Source: Nocardiopsis alba DSM 43377
GTDB lineage: Bacteria > Actinomycetota > Actinomycetes > Streptosporangiales > Streptosporangiaceae
Reading direction: 5' to 3'
DNA: 64,000 bases
Assembly: GCF_000341225.1 (NCBI RefSeq)
Contig: NZ_ANAC01000013.1
Span: 215,811-279,810, forward strand
The notes below the pieces were generated by a model. It was not told the DNA's origin. It did not search any database and worked only from the letters and a program-made list of their open reading frames with translations. Shown here one piece after another: positions 35,818 through 49,754 of the stretch (the first letter of the stretch is position 1; the number at the start of each line of letters is the position of its first letter). The translations under genes were made by a program, and so were the position numbers.

Positions 35818-38306
35818 TGCGCGTCCCCATGACCTGGCTGCGCGAATACGTCGCGCTGCCCACCGACGTCACCGCCCGCGAGCTCGCCTCCCGACTGACC
35901 CTGGCGGGTCTGGAGGTCGAGACCGTCGACGAGCTCGGAGCCGACCTGACCGGCCCCATCGTTTTCGGTCGTGTCCTGGAGATCGAGGAGCTGACCGGTT
36001 TCAAGAAGCCGATCCGCTTCTGCCGGGTCGACGTCGGCGACGCCAACGGCACCGGTGAGCCACAGGAGATCGTCTGCGGCGCACGCAACTTCGCCGAGGG
36101 CGACCTGGTCGTCGTCTCCCTGCCCGGGGCCGAGCTTCCCGGCGGTTTCAAGATCGGCGCCCGCAAGACCTACGGCCGGATGTCGGCGGGCATGATCTGC
36201 TCGGCGACCGAGCTGGGCCTGTGGGAGGACCACAGCGGCATCGTCGTCCTGCCGGAGGGCTTCGGCGAGATCGGCGCCGACGCCATCGAGGCTCTCGAAC
36301 TGCGCGAGGACGTCCTCGACATCGCGGTCACCCCCGACCGCGGCTACGCGCTGTCGATGCGCGGAGTGGCCCGTGACGTCGCCGCCCTGTACGGGGTCGA
36401 CCTCCACGACCCCGCCGAGATCGAGGTCGTCGAGCCCACCGGGCCCGGCCACCCCGCGGAGATCGCCGACACCGGGCTCGCCGACCGTCTCGTGCTGCGC
36501 GGCGCCACCGGCTTCGACCCCGAGGCGCCCACCCCGCTGTGGATGATGCGTCGTCTGCACCAGAGCGGGGTGCGTCCGGTCTCTCTGGCCGTCGACGTCA
36601 CCAACTACGTGATGCTGGAACTCGGCCAGCCGCTGCACGCCTGGGATCGCGACCGGCTCGACGGGACCGTCACCGTGCGCGCCGCGAAGCCGGGGGAGAA
36701 GCTGGAGACCCTCGACCACGTCCGCCGGTCCCTGGACCCCGACGACATCGTCATCGCCGACGCGTCCGGTGCCCAGGCCATCGCCGGTGTCATGGGCGGC
36801 CTCGACACCGAGATCGGTCTCTCCTCCTCCGCTGTCCTGGTCGAGGCGGCGCACTTCGAGCCCCGGCACATCGCCCGGGCCTCGCGCCGCCACCAGCTCT
36901 CCTCGGAGGCCTCGCGCCGGTTCGAGCGCGGCATCGACTCCAGGATGCAGGTGGTGGCCGCCACCCGCGCGGTGGAGCTGCTCGCCGAGTTGGGCGGCGC
37001 GAGCGTCGAGGCGGCCTACACCCACCTCGACCACTCGTCGGCCCCGACCACGATCACGGTGCGCGCGGGTCACGCCGGCGCCGTGGCCGGTGTCGACTAC
37101 CCCGAGGGCACCACCGAGAAGTGGCTGCGGGCCATCGGCTGCGCGGTGGCCTCCGAGGGCGACGTGCTCACGGTGACCCCGCCGTCCTGGCGTCCGGACC
37201 TGACCGACCCCAACGACCTCGCCGAGGAGGTCATCCGGTTCGAGGGCTACGAGAACATCCCCTCCATCGGTTTCAAGGGGATGGGCCGTGGTCTGACCGA
37301 GGGGCAGCGTCTGCGTCGCGCCGTGGGCCGTGCCCTGGCGGAGACCGGTCACCACGAGGTGCTCACGTACCCGTTCGTGGGCGAGCGCGACCTCGACGGG
37401 CTCCAGCTGAAGGCCGACGACCCGCGTCGTGTGAGCATGCGGCTGGCCAACCCGCTCAACGACGAGGAGCCCCTGCTGCGCACCACGTTGTTGCCGGGGA
37501 TGTTCAAGACCCTGGTGCGCAACGTCGGTCGTGGTCTCACCGATGTCGCCCTCTTCGAGATGGGGTCGATCTACCTGCCCCGGGCCGGTGCCTCTCGCGC
37601 TCCGCTGCTTCCGGTGGATCGCGCGCCCTCGGCCGAGGAACTGGCGCTGATCGACGCGGCCCTGCCCGAGCAGCCGCGCCATGTGGGCGTGGTGCTGTCC
37701 GGTGCCGCCGAACGCGCGGGTTGGTGGGGTCCGGGGCGCGAGGCCGTCTGGGCCGACGCGATCCAGGCCGCCCGTGACGTGGCCCGTGTGGCCGGTGTGG
37801 AGCTGGAGATCGAGGCCTCCCAGCAGGCCCCCTGGCACCCGGGACGCTGCGCGGCGCTGTACGTGCGCGTGGCGGGGGAGCGCCTCGCGGTCGGACACGC
37901 CGGTGAGCTGCACCCGCGCACCGTCAAGGCCTTCGGTCTGCCCGAGCGCACCGCCGCGATGGAGGTCGACCTGGACCGGATCGAGCGGGCCCGGACCAAG
38001 GTCGTGGCCCCCGAGGTGTCGGCCTACCCGGTGGCCACCCAGGACGTGGCGCTGGTCGTGGACGAGTCGGTCCCGGTGGGGCGGATCCGTTCCGCTCTGA
38101 TCGAGGGCGCCGGCGAGCTCCTGGAGAGCGTGCGTCTGTTCGACGTCTACACCGGTGAGCAGGTGGGCGAGGGACGCAAGTCCGTGGCCTTCGCCCTGCG
38201 TTTCCGGGCCGGGGACCGGACGCTGACGGCCGAGGAGGCCGGGGCCGCGCGTGACGCGGCCGTGGCCCTCGCCACCGAGCGCACCGGGGCGGTCCTGCGC
38301 GGCTGA
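35817..38306 (+). CDS. pheT: Phenylalanyl-tRNA synthetase beta subunit
   Basis: 829 residues, full bacterial length. It begins [20 protein letters not shown], followed by the tRNA-binding OB domain (about 40-150), the B3/B4 editing domain, the B5 domain ([20 protein letters not shown]), the catalytic-like core and the C-terminal ferredoxin-like anticodon-binding domain ([19 protein letters not shown]). Translationally coupled to pheS. Confidence 0.96.
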   Translation: MRVPMTWLREYVALPTDVTARELASRLTLAGLEVETVDELGADLTGPIVFGRVLEIEELTGFKKPIRFCRVDVGDANGTGEPQEIVCGARNFAEGDLVVVSLPGAELPGGFKIGARKTYGRMSAGMICSATELGLWEDHSGIVVLPEGFGEIGADAIEALELREDVLDIAVTPDRGYALSMRGVARDVAALYGVDLHDPAEIEVVEPTGPGHPAEIADTGLADRLVLRGATGFDPEAPTPLWMMRRLHQSGVRPVSLAVDVTNYVMLELGQPLHAWDRDRLDGTVTVRAAKPGEKLETLDHVRRSLDPDDIVIADASGAQAIAGVMGGLDTEIGLSSSAVLVEAAHFEPRHIARASRRHQLSSEASRRFERGIDSRMQVVAATRAVELLAELGGASVEAAYTHLDHSSAPTTITVRAGHAGAVAGVDYPEGTTEKWLRAIGCAVASEGDVLTVTPPSWRPDLTDPNDLAEEVIRFEGYENIPSIGFKGMGRGLTEGQRLRRAVGRALAETGHHEVLTYPFVGERDLDGLQLKADDPRRVSMRLANPLNDEEPLLRTTLLPGMFKTLVRNVGRGLTDVALFEMGSIYLPRAGASRAPLLPVDRAPSAEELALIDAALPEQPRHVGVVLSGAAERAGWWGPGREAVWADAIQAARDVARVAGVELEIEASQQAPWHPGRCAALYVRVAGERLAVGHAGELHPRTVKAFGLPERTAAMEVDLDRIERARTKVVAPEVSAYPVATQDVALVVDESVPVGRIRSALIEGAGELLESVRLFDVYTGEQVGEGRKSVAFALRFRAGDRTLTAEEAGAARDAAVALATERTGAVLRG

Positions 38307-38700
38307 CCTCGCCGCGACACGCCGAAGGGGCGGGACGGGCCCTCCTGAGAAAGGGGGCCGTCCCGCCCCTCTTGTGTTCGGGCGGGGTTCGGTGTTCGAT
38401 GGCGGTCTCGGACCGATACGCACAGGGATCGTGTCGCGAAACGGTTTGTCGGACACTCCGGAATCCAAGAAATTTCAGGGCCTGTTTTTCCTGCACAGTA
38501 GGGGTTTTGAGGCCATGGGGCAGGGGTAGTCGGAATGAAGTTTATGTTTCGGGGCATGAATCCTCGTTTTGTCTCTTGCTGAAGAGCGGGTGGAGAACTT
38601 AGCCTGCAATCACCTACCGCAACCTGGGCGTCCGGGTGATGGGGGCAGATCCGTTTTCCGCTGCGCACTCTCGCGCATGTCACGGCTCGGAGGTCGCCAT
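38307..38700. promoter_or_regulatory. pheT terminator and AT-rich upstream region of the aminotransferase
   Basis: A hairpin at 38326-38370 (AGGGGCGGGACGG with CCGTCCCGCCCCT, loop about 19) ends pheT. From about 38440 to 38590 the DNA is clearly AT-richer than its surroundings, with several TTT runs and TTTATGTTT. This likely contains the aminotransferase promoter and may mark an acquired segment. Confidence 0.5.
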
Positions 38701-40008
38701 ATGACCGAAACGGTTGTCTCGTCCGCGCTCACTCCCAAGGAACACAGGGAGTCCAGCCGCCTCTGGCACACCTTCTGCGATATGAACACCGTGGCCAAGG
38801 GCCCGGAGTTCGTCGTCTCCCGCGCCGAGGGCGTGTGGCTCTGGGACCAGTACGGTGATCGTTACCTCGACGGCACCGCCAGCCTCTGGTACTGCAACGT
38901 CGGTCATGGTCGTACCGAGATCGCGGACGCGGTGCATCGGCAGATCAGCACCCTGGACGCCTACACCGTCTACGGGGACTTCGCCAACGCGCCCGCCATC
39001 GAACTGAGCGAGCGGCTGGCGGCGCACGCGCCGGTCGACGACCCTCGGGTGATCCTGACCTGTGGTGGAGGGGAGTCGATCGACACCGCGGCCAAGCTGG
39101 CGCGCGGTTACTGGGCGGCGCTGGGGCAGCCCGAACGTCAGCACCTGATCAGTCGGACCGGCGGCTATCACGGCCTCAACGGGTTCGGTACCAGCATCAT
39201 CGGGATGGACCGCTTCCGTGAGGGCTACGGCCGGCTCGTCGAGGAGACCTCGGTGGTCCCCTACGACTCCGCGGAGGCTCTGGAGGCGGAGATCCTTCGG
39301 GTGGGGGCCCACCGTGTGGCGGCCTTCTTCGCCGAACCGGTGATCGGGGCGGGCGGGGTCTTCCTGCCGCCGGAGGGCTACTTCGCGGAGATCTCGCGTA
39401 TCTGTCGTAAGTACGGCGTGCTGTTCATCGTGGACAGCGTCATCTGTGGTTTCGCCCGGATGGGCAACTGGTTCGGGATCGAGCGCTTCGGCGTGAGCCC
39501 GGACATGATCGTCTTCGCCAAGGGCGTCTCCAGCGGGTACCTGCCGCTGGGCGGTGTCGTGGTCGACGGCCGGGTGGCCGACCCCTTCTGGAACCAGGAG
39601 GGCAACCCGTTCCTGCACGGGACCACCTACGCCGGGCATCCGACGGCCTGCGCCGCGGCCATGGCCAACATGGACATCCTGGAGCGCGAGGACCTGTTCA
39701 CCGTCTCCCGCGAGGTGGAACGGCACCTGGACTCGGCCCTGCGCGGGTTGGAGAGCCACCCGCTGGTCGCCGAGGTCCGTTCCGGGGTCGGGGTGATGGG
39801 CGCGGTGGAGCTCACCGAGGAGGCGCTCACCGAACGGGGCATCACCACGGCCGAGGTCTTCGCCGAGACCCGGGCCCGGGGCGTCATCGTCCGGCCGGTG
39901 CCCAAGGCGCTGTTGGTCTCGCCGCCCCTGGTGGTCACCTGGGAGCAGATCGACCACCTGACCTCGACTCTCGCAGGAGCCCTGGACGCGGTCATGGAAC
40001 GACACTGA
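38701..40008 (+). CDS. Class III PLP-dependent aminotransferase
   Basis: A 435-residue omega-type aminotransferase. PLP-binding residues: TCGGGESIDTAAKLARGYW (phosphate), GGYHGLNGFGTSI, the aspartate in FIVDSVICGF, and the Schiff-base Lys274 in FAKGVSSGYLPLGG. It resembles putrescine/beta-alanine-type aminotransferases. With the nearby FAD amine oxidase and MarR regulator, a polyamine or amino-acid catabolic role is plausible, but the substrate cannot be read from sequence. ATG 38701 with GGAGG 8 bases upstream. Confidence 0.88.
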   Translation: MTETVVSSALTPKEHRESSRLWHTFCDMNTVAKGPEFVVSRAEGVWLWDQYGDRYLDGTASLWYCNVGHGRTEIADAVHRQISTLDAYTVYGDFANAPAIELSERLAAHAPVDDPRVILTCGGGESIDTAAKLARGYWAALGQPERQHLISRTGGYHGLNGFGTSIIGMDRFREGYGRLVEETSVVPYDSAEALEAEILRVGAHRVAAFFAEPVIGAGGVFLPPEGYFAEISRICRKYGVLFIVDSVICGFARMGNWFGIERFGVSPDMIVFAKGVSSGYLPLGGVVVDGRVADPFWNQEGNPFLHGTTYAGHPTACAAAMANMDILEREDLFTVSREVERHLDSALRGLESHPLVAEVRSGVGVMGAVELTEEALTERGITTAEVFAETRARGVIVRPVPKALLVSPPLVVTWEQIDHLTSTLAGALDAVMERH

Positions 40009-40010
40009 GA

Positions 40011-40090
40011 GGGGCCCGGAGGGTTCCGGGCCCCCTTCTCGTCGACATCGACGCACCCACCGACGCGATCCGCGCCGGTGGGTTCCTTTT
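40011..40090. terminator. Two tandem terminators after the aminotransferase
   Basis: GGGGCCCGGA-GGGT-TCCGGGCCCC (40011-40034), then ACCCACCG (40055-40062) with CGGTGGGT (40076-40083) followed by TCCTTTTT. The second has a true T-tract. Confidence 0.7.
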
Positions 40091-40130
40091 TCCGGGCGCG
40101 GATCACCCCACGAAGTCGCCGACATGGAGT

Positions 40131-40151
40131 AATATTTTCTAGGAAGATATT
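40131..40151. promoter_or_regulatory. AT-rich inverted repeat, likely MarR operator
   Basis: AATATTTTCTAGGAAGATAT plus T has 8 of 10 arm positions paired around a central base (AATATxTTC/GAAxATATT). TAATAT at its left edge could be a -10. It lies 52 bases before the MarR start, the expected place for autorepression. Confidence 0.55.
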
Positions 40152-40202
40152 TCTTCAGGGTGCGATCGTCGGGGTCCACCCGCGATCCGACAGGGACGGG
40201 AC

Positions 40203-40694
40203 ATGACGACACGGACGACGGAGACGACACACGAGGCACGTGACGAGGGCTGTATGGACGGCGACGACCTCATCACCGCCTGGGGGCTGGTGGCCGAGGC
40301 GACCAACGCCATCGGGCCTCGACTGTTGAGCGGCATCACCCCCGACGGCAAGGACATGGCGGGCCCCTGGTTCGAGGTCCTCATCCGTCTCCAGCGCACC
40401 CCGGGGCACCGACTGCCGATGAGCCGACTGGCGCGTGAGGTCAGCCTCAGTACCGGAGGGTTCACCAAGCTGGCCGACCGCCTGGAGAAGGAGGGCTACC
40501 TGGAGCGGCACAACTGCTCCACCGACCGCAGGGTCGTCTACGCGACCCTCACCGAGAAGGGGCGGGAGTTCACCGAGGCCACGAAGGTCAAGCACGTCGA
40601 GCGGCTGCGCGAACACATGCTCGCCCCCTTGGGCGAGGACGGGGTTCGACAACTCGCCGCCATCGCGCGTACCCTCCGTGACAGTGCTCTTTGA
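40203..40694 (+). CDS. MarR-family transcriptional regulator
   Basis: A 163-residue winged-helix regulator. Dimerisation helices at both ends flank a DNA-binding domain with MSRLAREVSLSTGGFTKLAD (recognition helix) and the wing STDRRVVYATLTEKGR. It lies between the aminotransferase and the FAD oxidase, all in the same direction, so it probably controls one or both. An AT-rich palindrome just upstream is its likely operator. Confidence 0.88.
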   Translation: MTTRTTETTHEARDEGCMDGDDLITAWGLVAEATNAIGPRLLSGITPDGKDMAGPWFEVLIRLQRTPGHRLPMSRLAREVSLSTGGFTKLADRLEKEGYLERHNCSTDRRVVYATLTEKGREFTEATKVKHVERLREHMLAPLGEDGVRQLAAIARTLRDSAL

Positions 40695-40852
40695 CGACCT
40701 CGGGACTCTCCGTAGTCGAATTCCTGCTCGAATGACCCATGCGTCCCTCGGAAGCGCGGAAGATATCCCACGCACCTCCGTTCCCATGTAGGTTGGCCAG
40801 AGTTCGGGGATCCGACGCGGGGCGGGTCGGGAGCATTGAGGTTTCGGGGGGA

Positions 40853-42304
40853 ATGATGAGGCTGTTCACCACTGCTGCCCGGATGAGGTCGATCCCCCGA
40901 TCCTCTCGTTTCGCCAATGGTGGGATCTCCTATTGGTTCCGGGACATCGGGGTGCCCGAACGGAGAGCGCCCCTGGCCGGGGACGCGGACTACGACGTCT
41001 GCGTGGTCGGAGCCGGATACACGGGTCTGTGGACCGCCTACTACCTCAAGCGCGAACGCCCCGAGCTGCGTGTCTGCGTGCTGGAGCGGGAGTTCGCCGG
41101 CTTCGGGGCCTCCGGTCGTAACGGAGGGTGGCTGTCGGCCGAGTTCTCCGGTTCCCGGGAGGACTACGCCCGGTCACACGGCAAGGGCTCCATGGTCGCC
41201 CTCCAGCGCGCGCTGATGAACACCGTCGACGAGGTGGTCTCGGTCACCGAACGCGAGGAGATCGACGCCGACCTGATCAAAGGCGGCATGTACCTGGTCG
41301 CCGACAACGAGGCCCAGCGCGAACGTCTCCAAGGGCACATCGAGTACCTCCAGGAATGGGGCTACTGGCCCGACGACTTCCACATGGTCGACCCCTCCGA
41401 GGAGCCGCGGATCGCGGTCCACGGGGCCGTCGCCGCCGGGTACTCGCCGCACGCCGCCCGACTGCACCCGGCCAAGCTGGTCGTGGGTCTGGCCGCCAAG
41501 GTCGTGGAGCTGGGGGTGGACGTCTTCGAGGACACCCCGGTCGTGGAGATCAGGCCGGGGGAGAAGGGCGAACGCCCCGCGGTGGTCACCGAGCACGGCA
41601 CAGTGCGCGCCGACCACGTCGTCCGGGCCACCGAGGGCTTCACCTCCACGCTGCGCGGACCGCGCCGACAGTGGCGTCACACGCACTCCTCGATGATCGT
41701 GACCGAGCCGATCTCCGACGAGTCGTGGGAGCGGATCGGCTGGGAGGGCGGCGAGGTCCTGGGTGACACCGCCCACTCCTCGATCTACTCCCAGCGCACG
41801 GCGGACGGGCGCATCGCCATCGGCGGACGGGGCGCGCCCCAGCGGCTGGGGTCGGCCCCGGCCGAGGAGGGGCTCACCCAGCCGCACGCGATCGCCGAGC
41901 TCTGGCGCGCCCTGACCCGGATGTTCCCCGACGTCGCGGACGTTCCGATCGAGCACGCCTGGGCCGGGGTGCTGGGCGTCCCCAAGGACTGGTCGCCGAC
42001 CGTGCGACTGGACTCCGAGACCGGACTGGCCTGGGCCGGCGGGTACTCCCACAGCGGTGTCTCCACCAGCAACCTGGCCGGACGTACCCTGCGCGACCTG
42101 ATCCTGGGCCGTTCCACCGAACTGACCCGTCTGCCCTGGGTCGGACACGAGACGCGAGGCTGGGAGCCCGAACCGCTGCGCTGGGTCGGCACCAAGGTCG
42201 TGCGCGGCCTCTACCGGACCGCCGACCGTCGTGAGTCCAGGACCGCGGGCAAGGGGCACACCTCCCGTCTGGCCGATATCGCCACCCGTATGCCGGGGCG
42301 CTGA
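40853..42304 (+). CDS. FAD-dependent amine/amino-acid oxidoreductase (DAO family)
   Basis: A 483-residue flavoprotein. Rossmann motif VCVVGAGYTGLWTAYYL with FGASGRNGGWLSAEFSGSRE is characteristic of the DAO/PuuB-OrdL group, including gamma-glutamylputrescine oxidoreductase. The C-terminal FAD contact is AGGYSHSGVSTSNLAGRTL. Likely oxidises a secondary or primary amine. The double ATG at 40853/40856 is preceded by GGGGGG. With the aminotransferase it suggests a two-step amine catabolic route; substrate not proven. Confidence 0.87.
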   Translation: MMRLFTTAARMRSIPRSSRFANGGISYWFRDIGVPERRAPLAGDADYDVCVVGAGYTGLWTAYYLKRERPELRVCVLEREFAGFGASGRNGGWLSAEFSGSREDYARSHGKGSMVALQRALMNTVDEVVSVTEREEIDADLIKGGMYLVADNEAQRERLQGHIEYLQEWGYWPDDFHMVDPSEEPRIAVHGAVAAGYSPHAARLHPAKLVVGLAAKVVELGVDVFEDTPVVEIRPGEKGERPAVVTEHGTVRADHVVRATEGFTSTLRGPRRQWRHTHSSMIVTEPISDESWERIGWEGGEVLGDTAHSSIYSQRTADGRIAIGGRGAPQRLGSAPAEEGLTQPHAIAELWRALTRMFPDVADVPIEHAWAGVLGVPKDWSPTVRLDSETGLAWAGGYSHSGVSTSNLAGRTLRDLILGRSTELTRLPWVGHETRGWEPEPLRWVGTKVVRGLYRTADRRESRTAGKGHTSRLADIATRMPGR

Positions 42305-42397
42305 CCGGCGGAGACCCTCGTCCCGTCGCCGCGGCCCGAGCGCCGCGCCGCGACGGAGACCACCGTCACCCTCCCCAGGGCCGACCATCATCCTCTG

Positions 42398-43489
<1,092 letters not shown>

Positions 43490-43507
43490 GGCAGGGAAGG
43501 ACACCAC

Positions 43508-44284
43508 ATGAGCGTCACCGCTCCCCGGGGGTTCCGCGCCGCCGGAGTCGGCAGGGGCGAGCACCCGGACCGTGACGTCGCGATCGTCGTCAACGACGGT
43601 CCCGCGCGCGCGGCCGGGGCCGTGTTCACCACCCACCCCGACCCGGCCGCGCCGGTCCTGTGGTCCCGCCAGGTCGTCTCCGGTGGACGCGTACGCGCCG
43701 CCGTCCTCGACTCCGCGTGCGCCAACGCCGGCACCGGCCCCCTCGGTTTCCAGGACGTCCACGCCACCGCCGAACACACGGCGGCCCTTCTGGAGGACTC
43801 CGCCGCCGAGATCGTCCTGTGCTCCGCGGGCCCCCTCGGGGTCCGCCCCTCCAGGGAGGCCCTCGACGACGGGCTCGCCCGGGCCGTCGCCGAGGCCGGC
43901 CGCGGGGGAGGGCTCTCCGCCGCCGACGCCATCCGTACCGACGACACCGTCGCCAAGATCGCCTTCCGTCGCGGAGGAGGGATCACCGTCGGCGGCATGG
44001 CCAAGGGATCCGACCCCTCCCTGGGGTCGCTCCTGTGCGTGCTCACCACCGACGCGGCCCTCGACGCCCGGCAGTGCCGCGACCTCGTCGAGGAGGCGGC
44101 GGCCAAGAGTTTCCCCCCGCCGACCGGCACCAACGACACGGTGCTGTTCATGGCCAGTGGCGCGGCCCCCGGACCCCCCGACGAGGACGGCGTCCGCGCG
44201 CTCCTGAACCTGGTGTGCGAGGAACTCGCCGCCCAGATCGAGGCAGACCCCCCGACCAAGGAAGACAGGCAGGACACCCCATGA
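43508..44284 (+). CDS. argJ: ArgJ homologue, C-terminally truncated and divergent
   Basis: ArgJ moves the acetyl group from N-acetylornithine to glutamate. Normal ArgJ is about 385-405 residues and self-cleaves before a catalytic Thr. Here the protein is 258 residues. It keeps the start [24 protein letters not shown] and [13 protein letters not shown]. The cleavage segment, usually LATML, reads LGSLL (Ser174 for Thr). The final 120-140 residues, including the GEDPNWGR region, are absent; NSGGANACTG is [10 protein letters not shown] and CSTGLIG is CSAGPLG. The stop overlaps argB (ATGA) with no remnant, so this is a settled short form rather than a fresh frameshift. Activity uncertain. Confidence 0.75.
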   Translation: MSVTAPRGFRAAGVGRGEHPDRDVAIVVNDGPARAAGAVFTTHPDPAAPVLWSRQVVSGGRVRAAVLDSACANAGTGPLGFQDVHATAEHTAALLEDSAAEIVLCSAGPLGVRPSREALDDGLARAVAEAGRGGGLSAADAIRTDDTVAKIAFRRGGGITVGGMAKGSDPSLGSLLCVLTTDAALDARQCRDLVEEAAAKSFPPPTGTNDTVLFMASGAAPGPPDEDGVRALLNLVCEELAAQIEADPPTKEDRQDTP

Positions 44285-45272
44285 ACTCCCGGACAGCCCA
44301 GGACCAGGCCCAGGCCATGGACAAGGCCGCGCACCTCATCGAGGCGCTGCCCTGGCTCTCCCGCTTCCACGGTCGCACCGTCGTCGTCAAGTACGGCGGC
44401 AACGCCATGATCAGCGACGAACTGCGGGTCCGGTTCGCCGAGTCCATCGTCTTCCTCTACTACGCGGGCCTGCGCCCCGTCGTCGTCCACGGCGGCGGCC
44501 CCCAGATCAGCGCCATGCTGGAACGCTCCGGAGTGGAGTCCACCTTCACCGCCGGACTCCGCGTCACCACCGACGACGCCATGGACATCGTTCGCATGGT
44601 CCTCACCGGTCAGGTCAACCGCGAGATCGTGGGTCTGATCAATCGGCACGGACCCTTCGCCGTCGGTATGTCCGGAGAGGACGCGAACCTCCTCCAGGCT
44701 CGCCGTAAGAGCGTCGAGGTGGACGGGGAGGTCCTCGACATCGGCCGCGTCGGCGAGGTGAGCGAGGTCGACCCGGGGGCCATCTCCGCGCTCATCGCGG
44801 ACGGCCGCATCCCCGTGGTCTCCAGCGTCGCCCGCGCCGACGACGGCGGCGTCTACAACATCAACGCCGACACCGCCGCCTCCGCCCTCGCGGTCGCGCT
44901 CGGAGCCGGCAAACTCATCATGCTCACCGACGTCGAGGGACTGTTCGCCGACTACCCGGCCAACACCGACCTCATCAGTCGGCTGAACGTGGACGAGCTG
45001 CGCGCCCTCCTGCCCTCGCTGTCCTCGGGCATGCTCCCCAAGATGGAGGCCTGCCTGAAGGCGGTCGAGGGAGGCGTGCCCCAGGCCCACATCATCGACG
45101 GCAGGGTCCCGCACTCCCTGCTCTTGGAGGTCTTCACCGACCAGGGGGTGGGCACGATGGTCGCCGACGAGGTGTTGGAGGACGAACTGCTCAACGGCAA
45201 CGCCCGCCACCCCCGACGCCCGCGTCCCGTACACGACATCACCAACGGCATCCAGAACCCGGGAGAGACACA

Positions 45273-45276
<4 letters not shown>
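44281..45276 (+). CDS. argB: Acetylglutamate kinase
   Basis: Phosphorylates N-acetylglutamate, the second step. 331 residues with [25 protein letters not shown] (substrate), [28 protein letters not shown] and GVGTMV at the C-terminus. The stop overlaps argD (GTGA). An extra tail of about 30 basic residues ([11 protein letters not shown]) follows the core. Confidence 0.96.
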
Positions 45277-49418
<4,142 letters not shown>

Positions 49419-49432
49419 CCTTCGTCTCTCCG

Positions 49433-49474
49433 GGCCCCTCTCCCTCGTTCCTCGGCGGGGGAGAGGGGCCTTTT
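49433..49474 (+). terminator. Rho-independent terminator after argH
   Basis: GGCCCCTCTCCC (49433-49444) pairs with GGGAGAGGGGCC (49459-49470), followed by TTTT. Ends the arg operon. Confidence 0.85.
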
Positions 49475-49754
49475 CCATGGGCGCGCGCATCGGTCGATGC
49501 ACGGGTCCGGGAACGTCGGAAATCCTTGCGTACACGTGCGTCGCGCCGCCTCCGACGACCACATTCCACGACGGCGTCCTGTTTCCGCGACCAATGTGGA
49601 ATTCCCCCCGCGAGACCTTGGTGAGTGCGGTAGCGTCCTGTGTCTGCGGGCACAACACGTGTTCTCCTCTGCGCGCACCGTGACGACCCGCGCGGTAAAC
49701 GCCACACGGACGCGTGCTGTCCGGTGTCCGTGGTAAACGCCGGGGAGGAGCGCA
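49475..49754. promoter_or_regulatory. Upstream region of the first conservon
   Basis: CCACATT (49559-49565) faces AATGTGG (49593-49599). GGTAAACGCC is repeated directly at 49694-49703 and 49732-49741, 38 bases apart, the second copy ending 13 bases before the start. No gene seen. These may be binding sites for a regulator of the operon. Confidence 0.4.

Noticed and set aside
35691..38468. About 925-codon minus-strand frame opposite pheT
   Set aside because: Shadow frame, no recognisable domain; pheT is certain.
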